From: Lethocerus indicus | Lineage: Eukaryota > Arthropoda > Insecta > Hemiptera > Belostomatidae | Length of the DNA stretch: 64,000 nucleotides | Assembly (NCBI GenBank): GCA_019843655.1 | Contig: JACDQD010000123.1 | Coordinates: 1-64,000 of the forward strand | Direction of reading: 5' to 3' | Part shown: positions 23,401-35,567 of the stretch, piece after piece | Numbering within the stretch: the stretch's first letter is position 1 | How the letters are laid out: each line of letters opens with the position of its first letter | Translations under genes and position numbers: made by a program | The notes under the pieces: model-generated | The model's database searches: none | The model's input: only the letters and a program-made list of their open reading frames with translations | Told to the model about the DNA's origin: nothing

Positions 23401-24265
23401 CGATATCTGAAAATTTTCGAAAAACCTAAATTTTCGATTTCCGACCCCTCCTTTTAGGGGCAAGTGTAGCTCACATTAATACACTTGTGGGTGAAATATG
23501 GGGCCGATATCTGAAAATTTTCGAAAAACCTAAATTTTCGATTTCCGACCCCTCCTTTTAGGGGCAAGTGTAGCTCACATTAATACACTTGTGGGTGAAA
23601 TATGGGGCCGATATCTGAAAATTTTCTGAAAACCTAAATTTTCGATTTCCGACCCCTCCTTTTAGGGGCAAGTGTAGCTCACATTAATACACTTGTGGGT
23701 GAAATATGGGGCCGATATCTGAAAATTTTCGAAAAACCTAAATTTTCGATTTCCGACCCCTCCTTTTAGGGGCAAGTGTAGCTCACATTAATACACTTGT
23801 GGGTGAAATATGGGGCCGATATCTGAAAATTTTCGAAAAACCTAAATTTTCGATTTCCGACCCCTCCTTTTAGGGGCAAGTGTAGCTCACATTAATACAC
23901 TTGTGGGTGAAATATGGGGCCGATATCTGAAAATTTTCGAAAAACCTAAATTTTCGATTTCCGACCCCTCCTTTTAGGGGCAAGTGTAGCTCACATTAAT
24001 ACACTTGTGGGTGAAATATGGGGCCGATATCTGAAAATTTTCGAAAAACCTAAATTTTCGATTTCCGACCCCTCCTTTTAGGGGCAAGTGTAGCTCACAT
24101 TAATACACTTGTGGGTGAAATATGGGGCCGATATCTGAAAATTTTCGAAAACCTAAATTTTCGATTTCCGACCCCTCCTTTTAGGGGCAAGTGTAGCTCA
24201 CATTAATACACTTGTGGGTGAAATATGGGGCCGATATATGAAAATTTTATAAAAACCTAAATTTT
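20410..24265 (+). repeat. 104-bp satellite array, about 37 units
   Basis: The unit runs GGGGCCGATATCTGAAAATT ... CCTAAATTTTCGATTTCCGA ... GGGGCAAGTGTAGCTCAC ... ATACACTTGTGGGTGAAATA. In the right part, unit starts fall exactly 104 bp apart (23396, 23500, 23604 and so on to 24124) and the units are nearly identical. Leftward, units carry more and more small deletions, insertions and scrambled pieces (for example about 23260-23300). Open frames on the minus strand are repeat translations. Confidence 0.97.
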
Positions 24266-25562
24266 CGATTGGGCCATTAAACTGCATTTTTGAGCCGATT
24301 TCGCCCGCAATACCCCATTTTGCGTCTAAAAGTCCCCTTTTGATTACATTTTTGGGCAATATTTCCGTCTATAAATGCCATTTTTGGGCCTAAAAACCGC
24401 ATTTTCAGGCCATTCTCTATAAATGCCATTTTGGGCCTAAAACCGCATTTTCAGGCAAATTTTCGTCTATAAATGACATTTTTGGACCTATTTAAACATT
24501 TTCGGCCAATTTTGCGTCTAAAAATGCCATTTTTAGGCCTAAAAACCACATTTTCGGGCAAATTTTCGTCTATAAATGCCATTTTTGGGCCTAAAAACCG
24601 CATTTTCGGGCCAATTTTGCGTCTAAAACTGCCATTTTCGGGTTTAAAAATCGCATTTTCAAGTCAATTTTCGTCTAAAAATGACATTTTTAGGCCTAAA
24701 AACCACATTTTTGGGCTATATTTGCGTCTATAAATGCCATTTTTGGGCCTAAAAACCGCATTTTTGGGCCAATTTTGCGTCTAAAAGTGCCATTTTTGGG
24801 TCTAAAAACCGCATTTTCAGGCAAATTTTCGTCTAAAAATGACATTTTGGACCTAAATTTTCATAAATGCCATTTGAGTTTATAAATGCCATTTTTTGGC
24901 CTAAAAACCGCATTTTTGGGCCAATTGTGCGTCTAAAAGTTCCATTTTTGGGTCTAAAAACCGCATTTTCAGGCAAATTTTCGTCTAAAAATGACATTTT
25001 TGGACCTATTTACCACATTTTCGGGCCTTATTTGAGTTTATAAATGCCATTTTTTGGCCTAAAAACCGCATTTTTGGGCCAATTGTGCGTCTAAAAGTTC
25101 CATTTTTGGGTCTAAAAACCGCATTTTCAGGCAAATTTTCGTCTAAAAATGACATTTTTGGACCTATTTACCACATTTTCAGGCAAATTTTCGTCTATAA
25201 ATGACATTTTTATGCCTAAAAACCACATTTTTGGGCTATATTTGCGTCTATAAATGCCATTTTTGTACCTAAAAACCGCTTTTTCAGGCCAATTTTAGTC
25301 TAAAAATGATATTTTTGGACCTATTTACTACATTTTCGGGCCATATTTGCGTCTATAAATGCCATTTTTGGGCCTAAAAACCGCATTTTTGGGCCAATTT
25401 TGCGTCTAAAAGTCCCTTTTTTGGGGAAAAAAACCGCATTTTCAGGCCAGTTTTCGTCTAAAAATGCCATTTTCGGGCGGAAAAACCGTCTTTTTGTCCC
25501 AGTTCTGTGTCTAAAATACCCTTTTCTGGCGCAAAAAACCGCATTTTCGGGCAATTTTGCCT
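24266..25562 (+). repeat. ~53-bp satellite with helically phased A/T tracts, block 1
   Basis: Tandem units of CCTAAAAACCGCATTTTTGG + GCCAATTTTGCGTCTAAAAG + TGCCATTTTTGGG. It follows the 104-bp satellite without a spacer. Five A or T tracts per unit are centred about 10-11 bp apart. No coding content. Confidence 0.93.
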
Positions 25563-26045
25563 CTAAACGCGTCGGAAAATTTGTCGAAAAACCTAAATTT
25601 TCGATTTTCGACCAGCGGTTTCAAGGGTTTTCGAACGTTCAAATTCGCCGTCTTCAGCTCTCCTCCGTCCTCAGTAGCACTGTTCGAGCTGGGACAGTTG
25701 AAATCTATTCAGTTAAAAAAAATAATAAATATCGGTCGCAAAATTTTTAATAGGAAAACTCTGGCAGAAATAAAAAAAGTAATCTTTTATATTATTCTCT
25801 GTGGTCTAGAAATAGAGATAACGGTCTAGAAATTCCCCGACGGTTCTTATATAACTGTGACCGGTTTTTCCCCACCGTATAACGAGTAGCAATTATATTG
25901 AAGCGACTGACCCAATCTTTATTAGAGGCGATAAAAAAAATAATTACATACGCGATAAATTACACGCGAAATCCTATTCGGTACGGACGAAACCGGTTCA
26001 ATCCCGGTCTGTATTCGCAGTCGTTTGAAAATATTTTTCCCGAGA
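25563..26045. other. Interruption between two 53-bp satellite blocks
   Basis: Begins with a remnant of the 104-bp satellite (AAAAACCTAAATTTTCGATT near 25585), then a decayed HP-1 piece (GTCTTCAGCTC ... CAGTAGCACTG, about 25650-25683), then unique DNA. A T-arm-like hairpin (ACCGGTTCAATCCCGGT, about 25992-26008) lacks the rest of a tRNA. Confidence 0.6.
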
Positions 26046-26985
26046 AGACCTATTTACCACATTGTCGGGCCATATTTGCGTCTATAAATGCCATTTTTGG
26101 GCCAATTTTGCGTCTATAAATTCCATTTTTGGGTCTAAAAACCGCATTTTTGGGCCAATTTTGCGTCTATAAATGCCGTTTTTAGGCAAAAACCGCTTTT
26201 TCGGGCCAATTTTGCGTCTAAAAGTCCCTTTTTGGGGGCAAGAAAACGCATTTTCAGGCCAATTTTCGTCTAAAAATGACATTTTTGGACCTATTTACCA
26301 CATTGTCGGGCCATATTTGCGTCTATAAATGCCATTTTTGGGCCTAAAAACCGCATTTTTGGGCCAATTTTGCGTCTAAAATGCCATTTTTGGGTTTTCG
26401 TCTAAAATGACATTTTGGACCTATTTACCCATTTTCGGGCCATATTTGCGTCTATAAATGCCATTTTTGGGCCTAAAACCGCATTTTGGGCCAATTTGTC
26501 TAAATTCCATTTTTTGGGTCTAAAAACCGCATTTTCAGGCCAATTTTGCGTCTAAAATGACATTTTTGGGCCATATTTGCGTCTATAAATGCCATTTTGG
26601 GCCTAAAACCGCTTTTTTGGGCCAATTTTGCGTCTAAAAGTCCCTTTTTGGGGCAAGAAAACGCATTTTCAGGCCAATTTTCGTCTAAAAATGACATTTT
26701 TGGACCTATTTACCACATTGTCGGGCCATATTTGCGTCTATAAATGCCATTTTTGGGCCTAAAAACCGCATTTTTGGGCCAATTTTGCGTCTAACAGTGC
26801 CATTTTTGGGCCTAAAAACCGCATTTTTGGTCCAATTTTGCGTCTAAAAGTGCCATTTTTGGGGCTAAAAACCGCATTTTTGGGCCAATTTTGCGTCTAA
26901 AAATGCCATTTTTGGGCCTAAAAACCGCATTTTTGGTCCAATTTTGCGTCTAAAAGTGCCTTTTTGGGGCAAAACCGCATTTTCA
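26046..26985 (+). repeat. ~53-bp satellite, block 2
   Basis: Same unit and orientation as 24266-25562. It ends in GCATTTTCAGGCAGACGAAACC, where an HP-1 outer end begins. Confidence 0.93.
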
Positions 26986-27040
26986 GGCAGACGAAACCCC
27001 TCACCAGTCTAGCAAAAGCGAGACTGAGAGACGGAAAAAC
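26986..27040. mobile_element. HP-1 outer-end remnant
   Basis: CGAAACCCCTCACCAGTCTAGCAAAAGCGAGACTGAGAGACGGAAA resembles the outer flank of HP-1 copies (GAAACC...GGTCTAGCAAAAGACC...GAGACAGAAAC), but the core is missing. Confidence 0.5.
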
Positions 27041-28271
<1,231 letters not shown>

Positions 28272-28859
28272 ATCCGAGCATTTTTCAAGGTCACAGCTCG
28301 CCGTTATCTCAAGACTCGCCGAGATCTCCGTTATCAGTGGATATTTCTTATTTGGAATTTTCGCCCACTCCGCGCCCCAATTAAACTTCGGACCTCGTTT
28401 TCGATGTCGAGTGGCGTTTCTCCATCTTCAATTCCGCCCTCTGTTCTCTCGAATATATATACTTATCTCCCTCTCCATCCCTCTCTCTCCCTCCAGAATA
28501 CTCGATAAACCGATGTGTGTTTTGTGGATTGTTCCCTTTCGACAATCGACCTTTTTTTTCGTTTTTTCAAGATCGACGCGACACAATCGCTCATCGAGCG
28601 CCGAATAATTATTATAACACTAATTACCGGCACGATTGTTGCAACGAAAATTCTACATCAAAAGTATCGATTAAGCGTTGTATTCGTAAAACGATAATGA
28701 GCTCAATCGTCGGCCCCGTCGGCGAATAGTAGGGCGTTACACGACGTAACTAGTTTAAATATATATATGTGTTGATGTAAAGGATTTTTGACAAAATTTC
28801 GAAAGTTCTACAACGAAAAGAAAGGGTTTCGAACTAGTTCGACGTACCCCCGTTTTGTG
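28272..28859. other. Unique-looking DNA, no gene recognised
   Basis: Two overlapping ~60-70 codon frames around 28515-28729 have no family resemblance that I can name. Confidence 0.35.
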
Positions 28860-29370
28860 GCCGAGGTTGTGTTTCAGTCTCCTCTCGCCGGACAGGTTTG
28901 GTCTTTGCCGGACCGGTTTCCGCTGTCTTCAGTAGCGCCGTGTTAGTAGTCACTTTTTCCGGCATCCTCACTGCACTTCATCATTGTACTGAAGCAGGCC
29001 TAAACCCTGACGGAAACACAACAAATCTTCCTAATTTCTGTCTTTCTCCGGCCTGTTTGGCCTTTTGCTAGACTGGGGTTTCGGCCGCTCGCCATCTTCA
29101 GTAGCGCTGTGTTACTGTCACTTTGGCTGTTTTCTGGGCATCCCCTCACTGCACTGTGTGTCACTCTGTCACTTGTGGCCGCTCGCCATCTTCAGTAGCG
29201 CTGTGTTACTGTCACTTTGGATGTTTTCTGGGCATTCACTGTCTCACTTGTGGCCGCTCGCCATCTTCAGTAGCGCTGTGTTACTGTCACTTTGGATGTT
29301 TTCTGGGCATCCCCTCACTGCACTGTCTCTCTGTCACTTGTGGCCGCTCGCCGTCTTCAGTAGCGGCGAC
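28860..29370 (+). mobile_element. HP-1 forward halves in tandem
   Basis: The outer segment (about 28875-28920) and the core are followed by four GGCCGCTCGCC landmarks at about 29082, 29177, 29252 and 29342. Spacing is 75-95 bp, each followed by TGTTACTGTCACTTTGG and TTTTCTGGGCAT. This is a local tandem amplification of the left half only. Confidence 0.85.
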
Positions 29371-29524
29371 AGTGCCGCAGTGAGTAGGGGATTTGTCAGT
29401 GTCAATGTTAAGGGTTTTTGTCCTGTATATGAGATGGATTTTTTTTTAAACAAAAGTACGAAAGTTCTACATTTTCCGTCGAAGGGAGGGTATTAGAACT
29501 AGATGTTTTGGTGGCCTTGCTTTT

Positions 29525-29630
29525 AGGAGGCGAGTTTCGGCCGCTCGCCACCTTCAGTACAAGTGTCAGAGCAGAGCGACCGCTACTGAAGACGGCGAAC
29601 GGCCGAAACCCCGACAGAGAAACACCCACA
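29525..29630. mobile_element. Compact HP-1 hairpin
   Basis: Forward core TTTCGGCCGCTCGCCACCTTCAGTA and reverse core GCTACTGAAGACGGCGAACGGCCGAAAC are separated by about 20 bp. The element ends in GACAGAGAAACACCC. Confidence 0.85.
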
Positions 29631-30070
29631 AACCTAGGCTATTATAGAACACAATAAAAGGCAATAATGAAACCTCCTAAATGAAAAAAAATATATTCGG
29701 GGAAATACCGATTGAAAAACGGAATTGAAAAACTTTTTTTTTTCCGATTTAAACACAACAAAAACATACCGCAGTAAGCCTCGATATTTGTTGTATTATA
29801 AAGCCTATTATTATTGAATTGTTCGAGAAAAAACGGTAATTTTATTCACTCGAGAATACGAAACAATGAGAAGTGTGGCGATAACGGAATAACAATACTA
29901 ATCTGGTTTCAGTTGTAAATTCTGAGATATGTTATTGGTGAAGAAAAAATTTTTTTTTATAATAAAATTTTTAAATATCCATTCGAAATACACTTAATTA
30001 GAAAATTGATTGATAACACTTTGCAATTTTTGCAACGGGGGGGGGAGGGGTGGTTTATTTATTGAAGAAA
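29631..30070. other. AT-rich DNA, no gene recognised
   Basis: Contains poly-A and poly-T runs and a G run at about 30038-30053. Nothing else was recognised. Confidence 0.4.
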
Positions 30071-30074
30071 ATTT

Positions 30075-30290
30075 CTTAGTTTTCGCCGGTTTGGTCTTTG
30101 GCCAGACCGTGCGTGGTTTCGGCCGTTCGCCATCTTCTTCAGTAGCGCCGTGTCGAGTTGAGCGCTACTGAAGACGCCGCAGAACGGGGAGTATATTTTA
30201 AACTGATGGTTTCATTTTTTGAACGATTTTTTCGGTGGGGGGGGGCGGATGCTACTGAAGACGGGCGAAAGTCCGAAACTGCGGTAATAC
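30075..30290. mobile_element. HP-1 hairpin with an extra reverse core
   Basis: A forward core near 30117-30150 and a reverse core near 30162-30185 form a short hairpin. A second reverse core near 30249 is followed by GGGCGAAAGTCCGAAAC. Confidence 0.75.
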
Positions 30291-30559
30291 ACGGCATTCG
30301 AGACTGGAAAAATATGTAATTATTAACGGAATTTTCGAGCGGACGAAAATCCTTTCGTTTTTTTCCTTGTTATTGACGCGACGAAAAATTAAAAGACGTG
30401 GGAAAAATTGAAGAAAAAAAATTCAATTTTCTCTGCATTGGCCAACGTTTAATGTCGGCAATCTAAAAGCAATTTCCTCCTGCATTCCTCAATGTGGGGA
30501 CGATAACATTGTCAATTAGTCAATTAAACTCTGAGATAATAAATTCCAAAAAAAAGATT
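30291..30559. other. AT-rich spacer
   Basis: No feature seen. Confidence 0.4.
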
Positions 30560-30895
30560 AATTAGTTTCGGCCGTTCGCCGTCTTCAGTAGCGCTGTGTG
30601 TTAGTCGCCTTTCGGCCACTTCGGATGTCCACCGGCTGACAAAGTACAAGTGACACAGCCACGAAAAATAACGTGCACAAAGTGCCAAAAGTGACAGTGA
30701 CACGGCGCTACTGAAGAACGGCGTGTTTCGGCCGTTCGCCGTCTTCAGTAGCGCCGTGTCACTGTCACTCACCTTGTACTCTACTCTATTGTTGTCGCAC
30801 TACATGTGGCGGTGCACTGAGATGAGGATGCGCCGCCAGGAAAAAACGCGCGCAACTGGCACCGCTACTGAAGACGGCGAACGGCCATACTGCCG
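30560..30895. mobile_element. Two adjacent HP-1 hairpins
   Basis: Cores alternate forward (30567), reverse (30703), forward (30726), reverse (30863). The second copy starts immediately after the first ends. Interiors carry GTGACACGGCGC or CCGTGTCACTGTCAC. Confidence 0.85.
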
Positions 30896-31231
30896 GCGGT
30901 ATTTCCCCGTTACAAATATACCCAGGGCTACGGCTTTTTCTCCGTATACTGATATTGTTGTTGCCGATTACAGGGCAGCAAGAACGTCCGCAATTTTATT
31001 TATTCAATGAAAATTCTCCGTGGCGAATGACGATTTGTGTTGTGTAAGATGCGTATTAGTTGTTTGTGACATTGGTCCAGTTCGCGTCTTTGAAACTGTT
31101 ACAAGGTTTATTCGGTACAATTGGCCTCGTCTGCGCAGCGGGACCTCGTGTTTTCCCGAGGAAAATAGAATTTTCCGCCGGCCCGGAAAAACTCTTAACT
31201 TAAAAGAAGTGTTCACGGTGTTGATTTCTGA
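30896..31231. other. Unique-looking DNA, no gene recognised
   Basis: No exon supported. Small frames on both strands lack domains. Confidence 0.35.
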
Positions 31232-32117
31232 AAGCATTTTTCGGCCGATTGTGCTCCTGAAAACCGCATTTTCGGACTTAAAAACCGCATTTTTGGGCCT
31301 AAAAACGGCATTTTCGGCTCTTAAAACTGCTTTGTTTGGCCGATTTTGTGCCTAAAAACAGCATTTTTGGGCCTTGAAACGGCATTTTCGAACTTACAAA
31401 CCGCATTTTAGGCCTAAAAACAGCATTTTTGGGCCTAAAAACGGCATTTTCGGTTCTTAAAACTGCATTTTTTGGCCGATTTTGTGCCTAAAAACAGCAT
31501 TTTTGGGCCTGAAAACAGCATTTTCGAACTTACAAACCGCATTTTGGGCCTAAAAACGGCATTTTCGGTTCTTAAAACTGCATTTTTTGGCCGATTTTGT
31601 GCCTAAAAACAGCATTTTTGGGCCTTGAAACGGCATTTCCGGGTCTTAAAACTGCAATTTTTGACCGATTTTGTGCCTAAAAACCGCATTTTCGGGTCTT
31701 AAAACTGCATTTTTTGGCCGATTTTGTGCCTAAAAACAGCATTTTTGCGCCTGAAAACAGCATTTTCGAACTTACAAACCGCATTTTGGGCCTAAAAACG
31801 GCATTTTCGGTTCTTAAAATTGCATTTTATGGCCGATTTTGTGCATAAAAACAGCATTTTTGGCCTAAAATTGCATTTTGGCCGATTTTGCCTAAAACAG
31901 CATTTTGCAAAACAGCATTTTCGAACTAACAAACCGCATTTTTGGGCCTAAAAACACCATTTTTGGGCCTAAAAACGGTATTTTCGGTTCTTAAGACTGC
32001 ATTTTTTGGCCGATTTTGCGCCTGAAAACCGCATTTTCGGATAGATTTTGCGCATAAACACACCGCATTTTTGGGCATAAAAAACAGTATTTTTGGGCCG
32101 ATATTTCGCTTAAACCG
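31232..32117 (+). repeat. A/T-tract-phased satellite, variant block
   Basis: Units such as GCCTAAAAACGGCATTTTCGG + TTCTTAAAACTGCATTTTTTGG + CCGATTTTGTGCCTAAAAACAGC. Related to the 53-bp family at 24.3-27.0 kb. A or T tracts are again centred about every 10-12 bp. No coding content. Confidence 0.9.
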
Positions 32118-32399
32118 GATCTATTCGGGTGCATTAGTTTGTTTTTCACTTAATGCTTCACTTAATTCACTTTAAAAAACTACATAAACATGAAGGACAT
32201 TTTAAAATTACGACTCGCTGTCCCGATGATAACAATAATAGGCCGAAAATAGCGACACAATTACTCGATAAGAAGACATTTTTTTTTTTTGGGTTTCGAC
32301 TATTATCTCGTATATTCTACCTACTAATGGGCTGTTACCTAAATAGGATAATCCAGGCTTTGGAATCGATGTTGGTCCTCGGATTGAGGTCCTTCGAAA
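32118..32399. other. Spacer, nothing recognised
   Basis: Unique-looking sequence between two tandem arrays. Confidence 0.4.
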
Positions 32400-33297
32400 A
32401 GGACATACTTACAATGGACAGCACAAACTCTGACAATAGACGAATCCTTAAGGACTCGATGGAATAGAGAGAAATATGCTGGGTTCCATCAGGAGACATC
32501 CTTGTCCTTCGTACCATCCTTAATGCTCCCCCGCCACTGGGGTATGTTTCAGACCGGAGAATCCCTCACAACATACACCAGGAAAGTCCCGAAATCCAGG
32601 AGTTCCCCATCCGTTAGGCGTCTTAAGCGCCGACGTCCCAAAAACGGCATACTTACAATGGAGCACGAACTCTGACAATATACAAATCATGGGACTCTGG
32701 GTTCCATCAGGAGACATCCTTGTCCTTCTCCAGCCCTAAGACCTTGCAATTTGTTCTTGCGCCCAAAGAACAGAACTTTGTTCCGACGCAACTTACAATG
32801 GACAACACAAACTCTGACAATATACAAATCATGAAGGACTCGATGGAATAGAGAGAAATATGCTGGGTTCCATCAGGAGACATCCTTGTCCTTCTCCAGC
32901 CCTTAAGACCTTGCAATTTGTTCTTGCGCCCAAAGAACAGAACTTTGTTCCGACGCAACTTACAATGGACAACACGAACTCTGACAATATACAAATCATG
33001 AAGGACTCGATGGAATAGAGAGAAATATGCTGGGTTCCATCAGGAGACATCCTTGTCCTTCTCCAGCCCTTAAGACCTTGCAATTTGTTCTTGCGCCCAA
33101 AGAACAGAACTTTGTTCCGACGCAACTTACAATGGACAACACGAACTCTGACAATAGACGAATCCTTAAGGACTCGATGGAATAGAGAGAAATATGCTGG
33201 GTTCCATCAGGAGACATCCTTGTCCTTCTCCAGCCCTTAAGACCTTGCAATTTGTTCTTGCGCCCAAAGAACAGAACTTTGTTCCGACGCAGTTGAC
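32400..33297 (-). repeat. 167-bp tandem repeat, ~5.5 units
   Basis: The landmark ACTTACAATGGA recurs at 32791, 32958 and 33125 (exactly 167 bp apart), with degenerate copies further left (about 32408 and 32650). Each unit holds GGAATAGAGAGAAATATGCT, CATCAGGAGACATCCTTGTC and AAGAACAGAACTTTGTTCCG. Minus-strand frames of about 85-98 codons run through adjacent units, but 167 is not a multiple of three, so the frame changes each unit. I treat them as repeat artefacts. Confidence 0.93.
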
Positions 33298-33454
33298 CGA
33301 TAGATAAATCTCCGGATATCGGCAGACGGTCTGTTGATCGGATCGTAATTGTTGATCAATGTGTGTCAATAGGACGTGGATTTTTTTTCTTCCTTCACTT
33401 AACCTCTCGAAGGATTTTTTTTTTTTTTTTAAACTATTTTTATTGCACAATCAA

Positions 33455-33625
33455 AATTAGGTGTAGGCAAAAGTGATCGACAATTTGATAAGACGTATTT
33501 TGGTCTCGAAAAATGGCAGAGTTATTGATGATATTATTGGTGAATATATAATAGATATAATAATTAAAAGTTTTGTTTTTTAGCGAAATAAAATTAATTC
33601 CAAAGTCAAAATGTCGATATGCGGG
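33455..33625 (+). mobile_element. Mariner-type MITE, decayed
   Basis: The left end TTAGGTGTAGGCAAAAGTGATCGACAATTTG and the right part TTTAGCGAAATAAAATTAATTCCAAAGTCAAAATGTCGAT bracket a short decayed coding remnant. Same family as 43207-43418. Confidence 0.75.
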
Positions 33626-33794
33626 CCAGCAATGGCGTTTAAGGTTTAAGAGGGGGCCTTTCTCAATGCTCCATTCAAATTATAAATTTTCGCTATATTT
33701 CTATAAATTTTAACATTGTAAATCGAATAATGATATACAGATAGACGTTTTGTGGGTTCTGCTGTTTTGGGTTTGGTATAACGTAAATTTTTCT

Positions 33795-34275
33795 TCTGTC
33801 TCCTCCTCCGGACGTTTCGGCCGTCCGCCGTCTTCAGTAGCAGCGCTGTTTACTGGTATACTTCGGATGTTTATTTATAAGACGGGCGGCGAGAGAGAGG
33901 AGACACGAAATATTATAGGAAGATTTTCAAATGTGCAGAGTGAAAATCGTCACGTCGGAACGCTACTGAAGACGGCGAAAGTCCAAAACTGTGCCGGATT
34001 CTACGTCTCCTGTGGGCGTACTGAAGATCGCGGGTCGGAATGCGTGCAAATCATCATTTGTAGACCTGTTGTGTCTCTGTCTTCTCGCCGTCTTCAGTAG
34101 CGTAGGCGGTTTTTTCGCGTCGTCTCGCCGCACCGTCACCGTGTCACTTATTACAGCGGTGAGGGATGTGCCCGGGAAAAGTGCATCCAAAGTGCCGAAA
34201 GTGACTGACAGGCGCTACTGAAGACGGCAAGCGGCCGACGAAACCACCCCGTCTGGCGAAAGACCAAACCGAAAC
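33795..34275. mobile_element. Two HP-1 hairpins
   Basis: The first copy has a forward core at about 33806-33845 and a reverse core at about 33960-33985. The second has a forward core at about 34085-34103 and a reverse core at about 34211-34240, with outer flanks TGTCTCTGTCTTCTCGCC and CGTCTGGCGAAAGACCAAACC. Confidence 0.85.
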
Positions 34276-34498
34276 AAATCTACAAAATTATGTACTCGAC
34301 TATTAGGACTGGATAACTTGAATTCCCCCCACCCCCTGGGGGCATACCCTCAGTATGCCCACAGGAGTCGTAAAATCTCTGTTTTCCAGATTTCATTCCT
34401 CTATAGGTCCCCTAACCCCGTCCAAATCCCCTGTCCATTAGTCCCTTTAAACCCCTCCCCGTCCATTAGTCCGAACCCCCGTCTGTCCCTCTTAACCA

Positions 34499-34554
<56 letters not shown>

Positions 34555-34583
34555 TCTCTCTCTTCCTTGATCTAGTATATATA

Positions 34584-34612
<29 letters not shown>
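34276..34612. other. C-rich spacer with (CT)n and (TA)n
   Basis: Contains CCCC-rich sequence, (CT)n at about 34505-34564 and (TA)n at about 34585-34612. No gene. Confidence 0.6.
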
Positions 34613-34619
<7 letters not shown>

Positions 34620-34745
34620 GGATGGTCCAAAAAAATGTATCCACCGTTTAACAGTCCATAACTTGAAAACTAATCGACCGAGTTCTGTCTCGTTTTCTCT
34701 CTGTTTTCGTTGAAATTGTAGCTTAAAGTCCGACTTGACGGATAT
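34613..34745 (+). mobile_element. Terminal fragment of the 'GGTCCAAAA' family
   Basis: GAGGGATGGTCCAAAAAAATGTATCCACC, CCATAACTTGAAAACTAATCG and TAGCTTAAAGTCCGACTTGA match the copies at 1714 and 19796. It follows a (TA)n tract. Confidence 0.75.
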
Positions 34746-34840
34746 CGAGTATATCGCCCACTGAAGATGGCGAGCGGCCGAAACCGCTTTGGTCTGGCGA
34801 AAAACTTTCCAAACCGGCGGCGAGAGGAGAGACAGAAACG
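34746..34840 (-). mobile_element. HP-1 right half only
   Basis: ACTGAAGATGGCGAGCGGCCGAAACC, GGTCTGGCGAAAAACTTTCCAAACCGGCGGCGAGAGGAGAGACAGAAACG: one arm, joined directly to the preceding transposon fragment. Confidence 0.8.
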
Positions 34841-34987
34841 CACAAAATATACAGTTTTCTTCCCTATTTATTATATCTTTTAGTGCGGATAGTTACTTAG
34901 CGCTAATCCCCCAATGGATAATTGCGCAAATTTCAATCGGACGTTCGGAGTTATCTCACTCTTGGTATGGCTATGAAAAATGACCGG

Positions 34988-35037
<50 letters not shown>

Positions 35038-35254
35038 AATATGGCTCTATTATCGGTTTCAAACCGGGTGAAAGTCATAAAATATGCAGATTTGATAAGT
35101 AAAACGCGGGGGCGAGTGACCCCCCCCCTCCCCCCCCCGTAGCGCGCTTATCAGTGTCGTTTCTGTTTTTGCACAAAAAGATGCGATATATCGATGGGGC
35201 GATTCGCGCGAAAAATTCTATATTTTCACCCCAAAAAAAAAAAAACCCCGCTTG
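34841..35254. other. Spacer with (TA)n at 34988-35031
   Basis: Includes a C-rich run at about 35120-35138 and a poly-A run at 35232-35243. No gene. Confidence 0.5.
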
Positions 35255-35470
35255 ATTTTTGCTAGACTGCGCCTTGTGTTTCGGCTGCTCGCCATCTTCT
35301 TCAGTAGAGCTGTTCGACTGTCACTACTTTTCGCCACTTACTGTATTGTTGTTGTGACACACAGTAACAAGTGACTGACAGCGCAACGCAGAAGCGCTAC
35401 TGAAGATGGCGAACGGCCGAAACACCCCGGCCGTCTAGCAAAAGTCCAAACCGGCGTGACAGGGGAGGAT
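35255..35470. mobile_element. Near-complete HP-1 hairpin (reference copy)
   Basis: Left arm TTTTGCTAGACTGCGCC...TTTCGGCTGCTCGCCATCTTCTTCAGTAG. Right arm GCGCTACTGAAGATGGCGAACGGCCGAAAC...CCGTCTAGCAAAAGTCCAAACCGG. The arms pair over about 75 bp around an ~85-bp interior, so this is one of the clearest full copies. No coding capacity. Confidence 0.88.
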
Positions 35471-35567
35471 ATCCATTTTATTTGGTCTCATAAATTAGTG
35501 TAATATTCCCAACCAATTAATTAATTAGGGAGACATATTTTTAAACAATGTCCAGGGGCTGTAACCA

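Noticed and set aside
20410..24265. CRISPR-like appearance of regular repeats
   Set aside because: The whole 104-bp unit is repeated with no variable spacers, in a eukaryotic context. It is a satellite.
25975..26015. Perfect T-arm-like hairpin ACCGG-TTCAATC-CCGGT
   Set aside because: No matching acceptor stem, D arm or anticodon arm could be drawn upstream.
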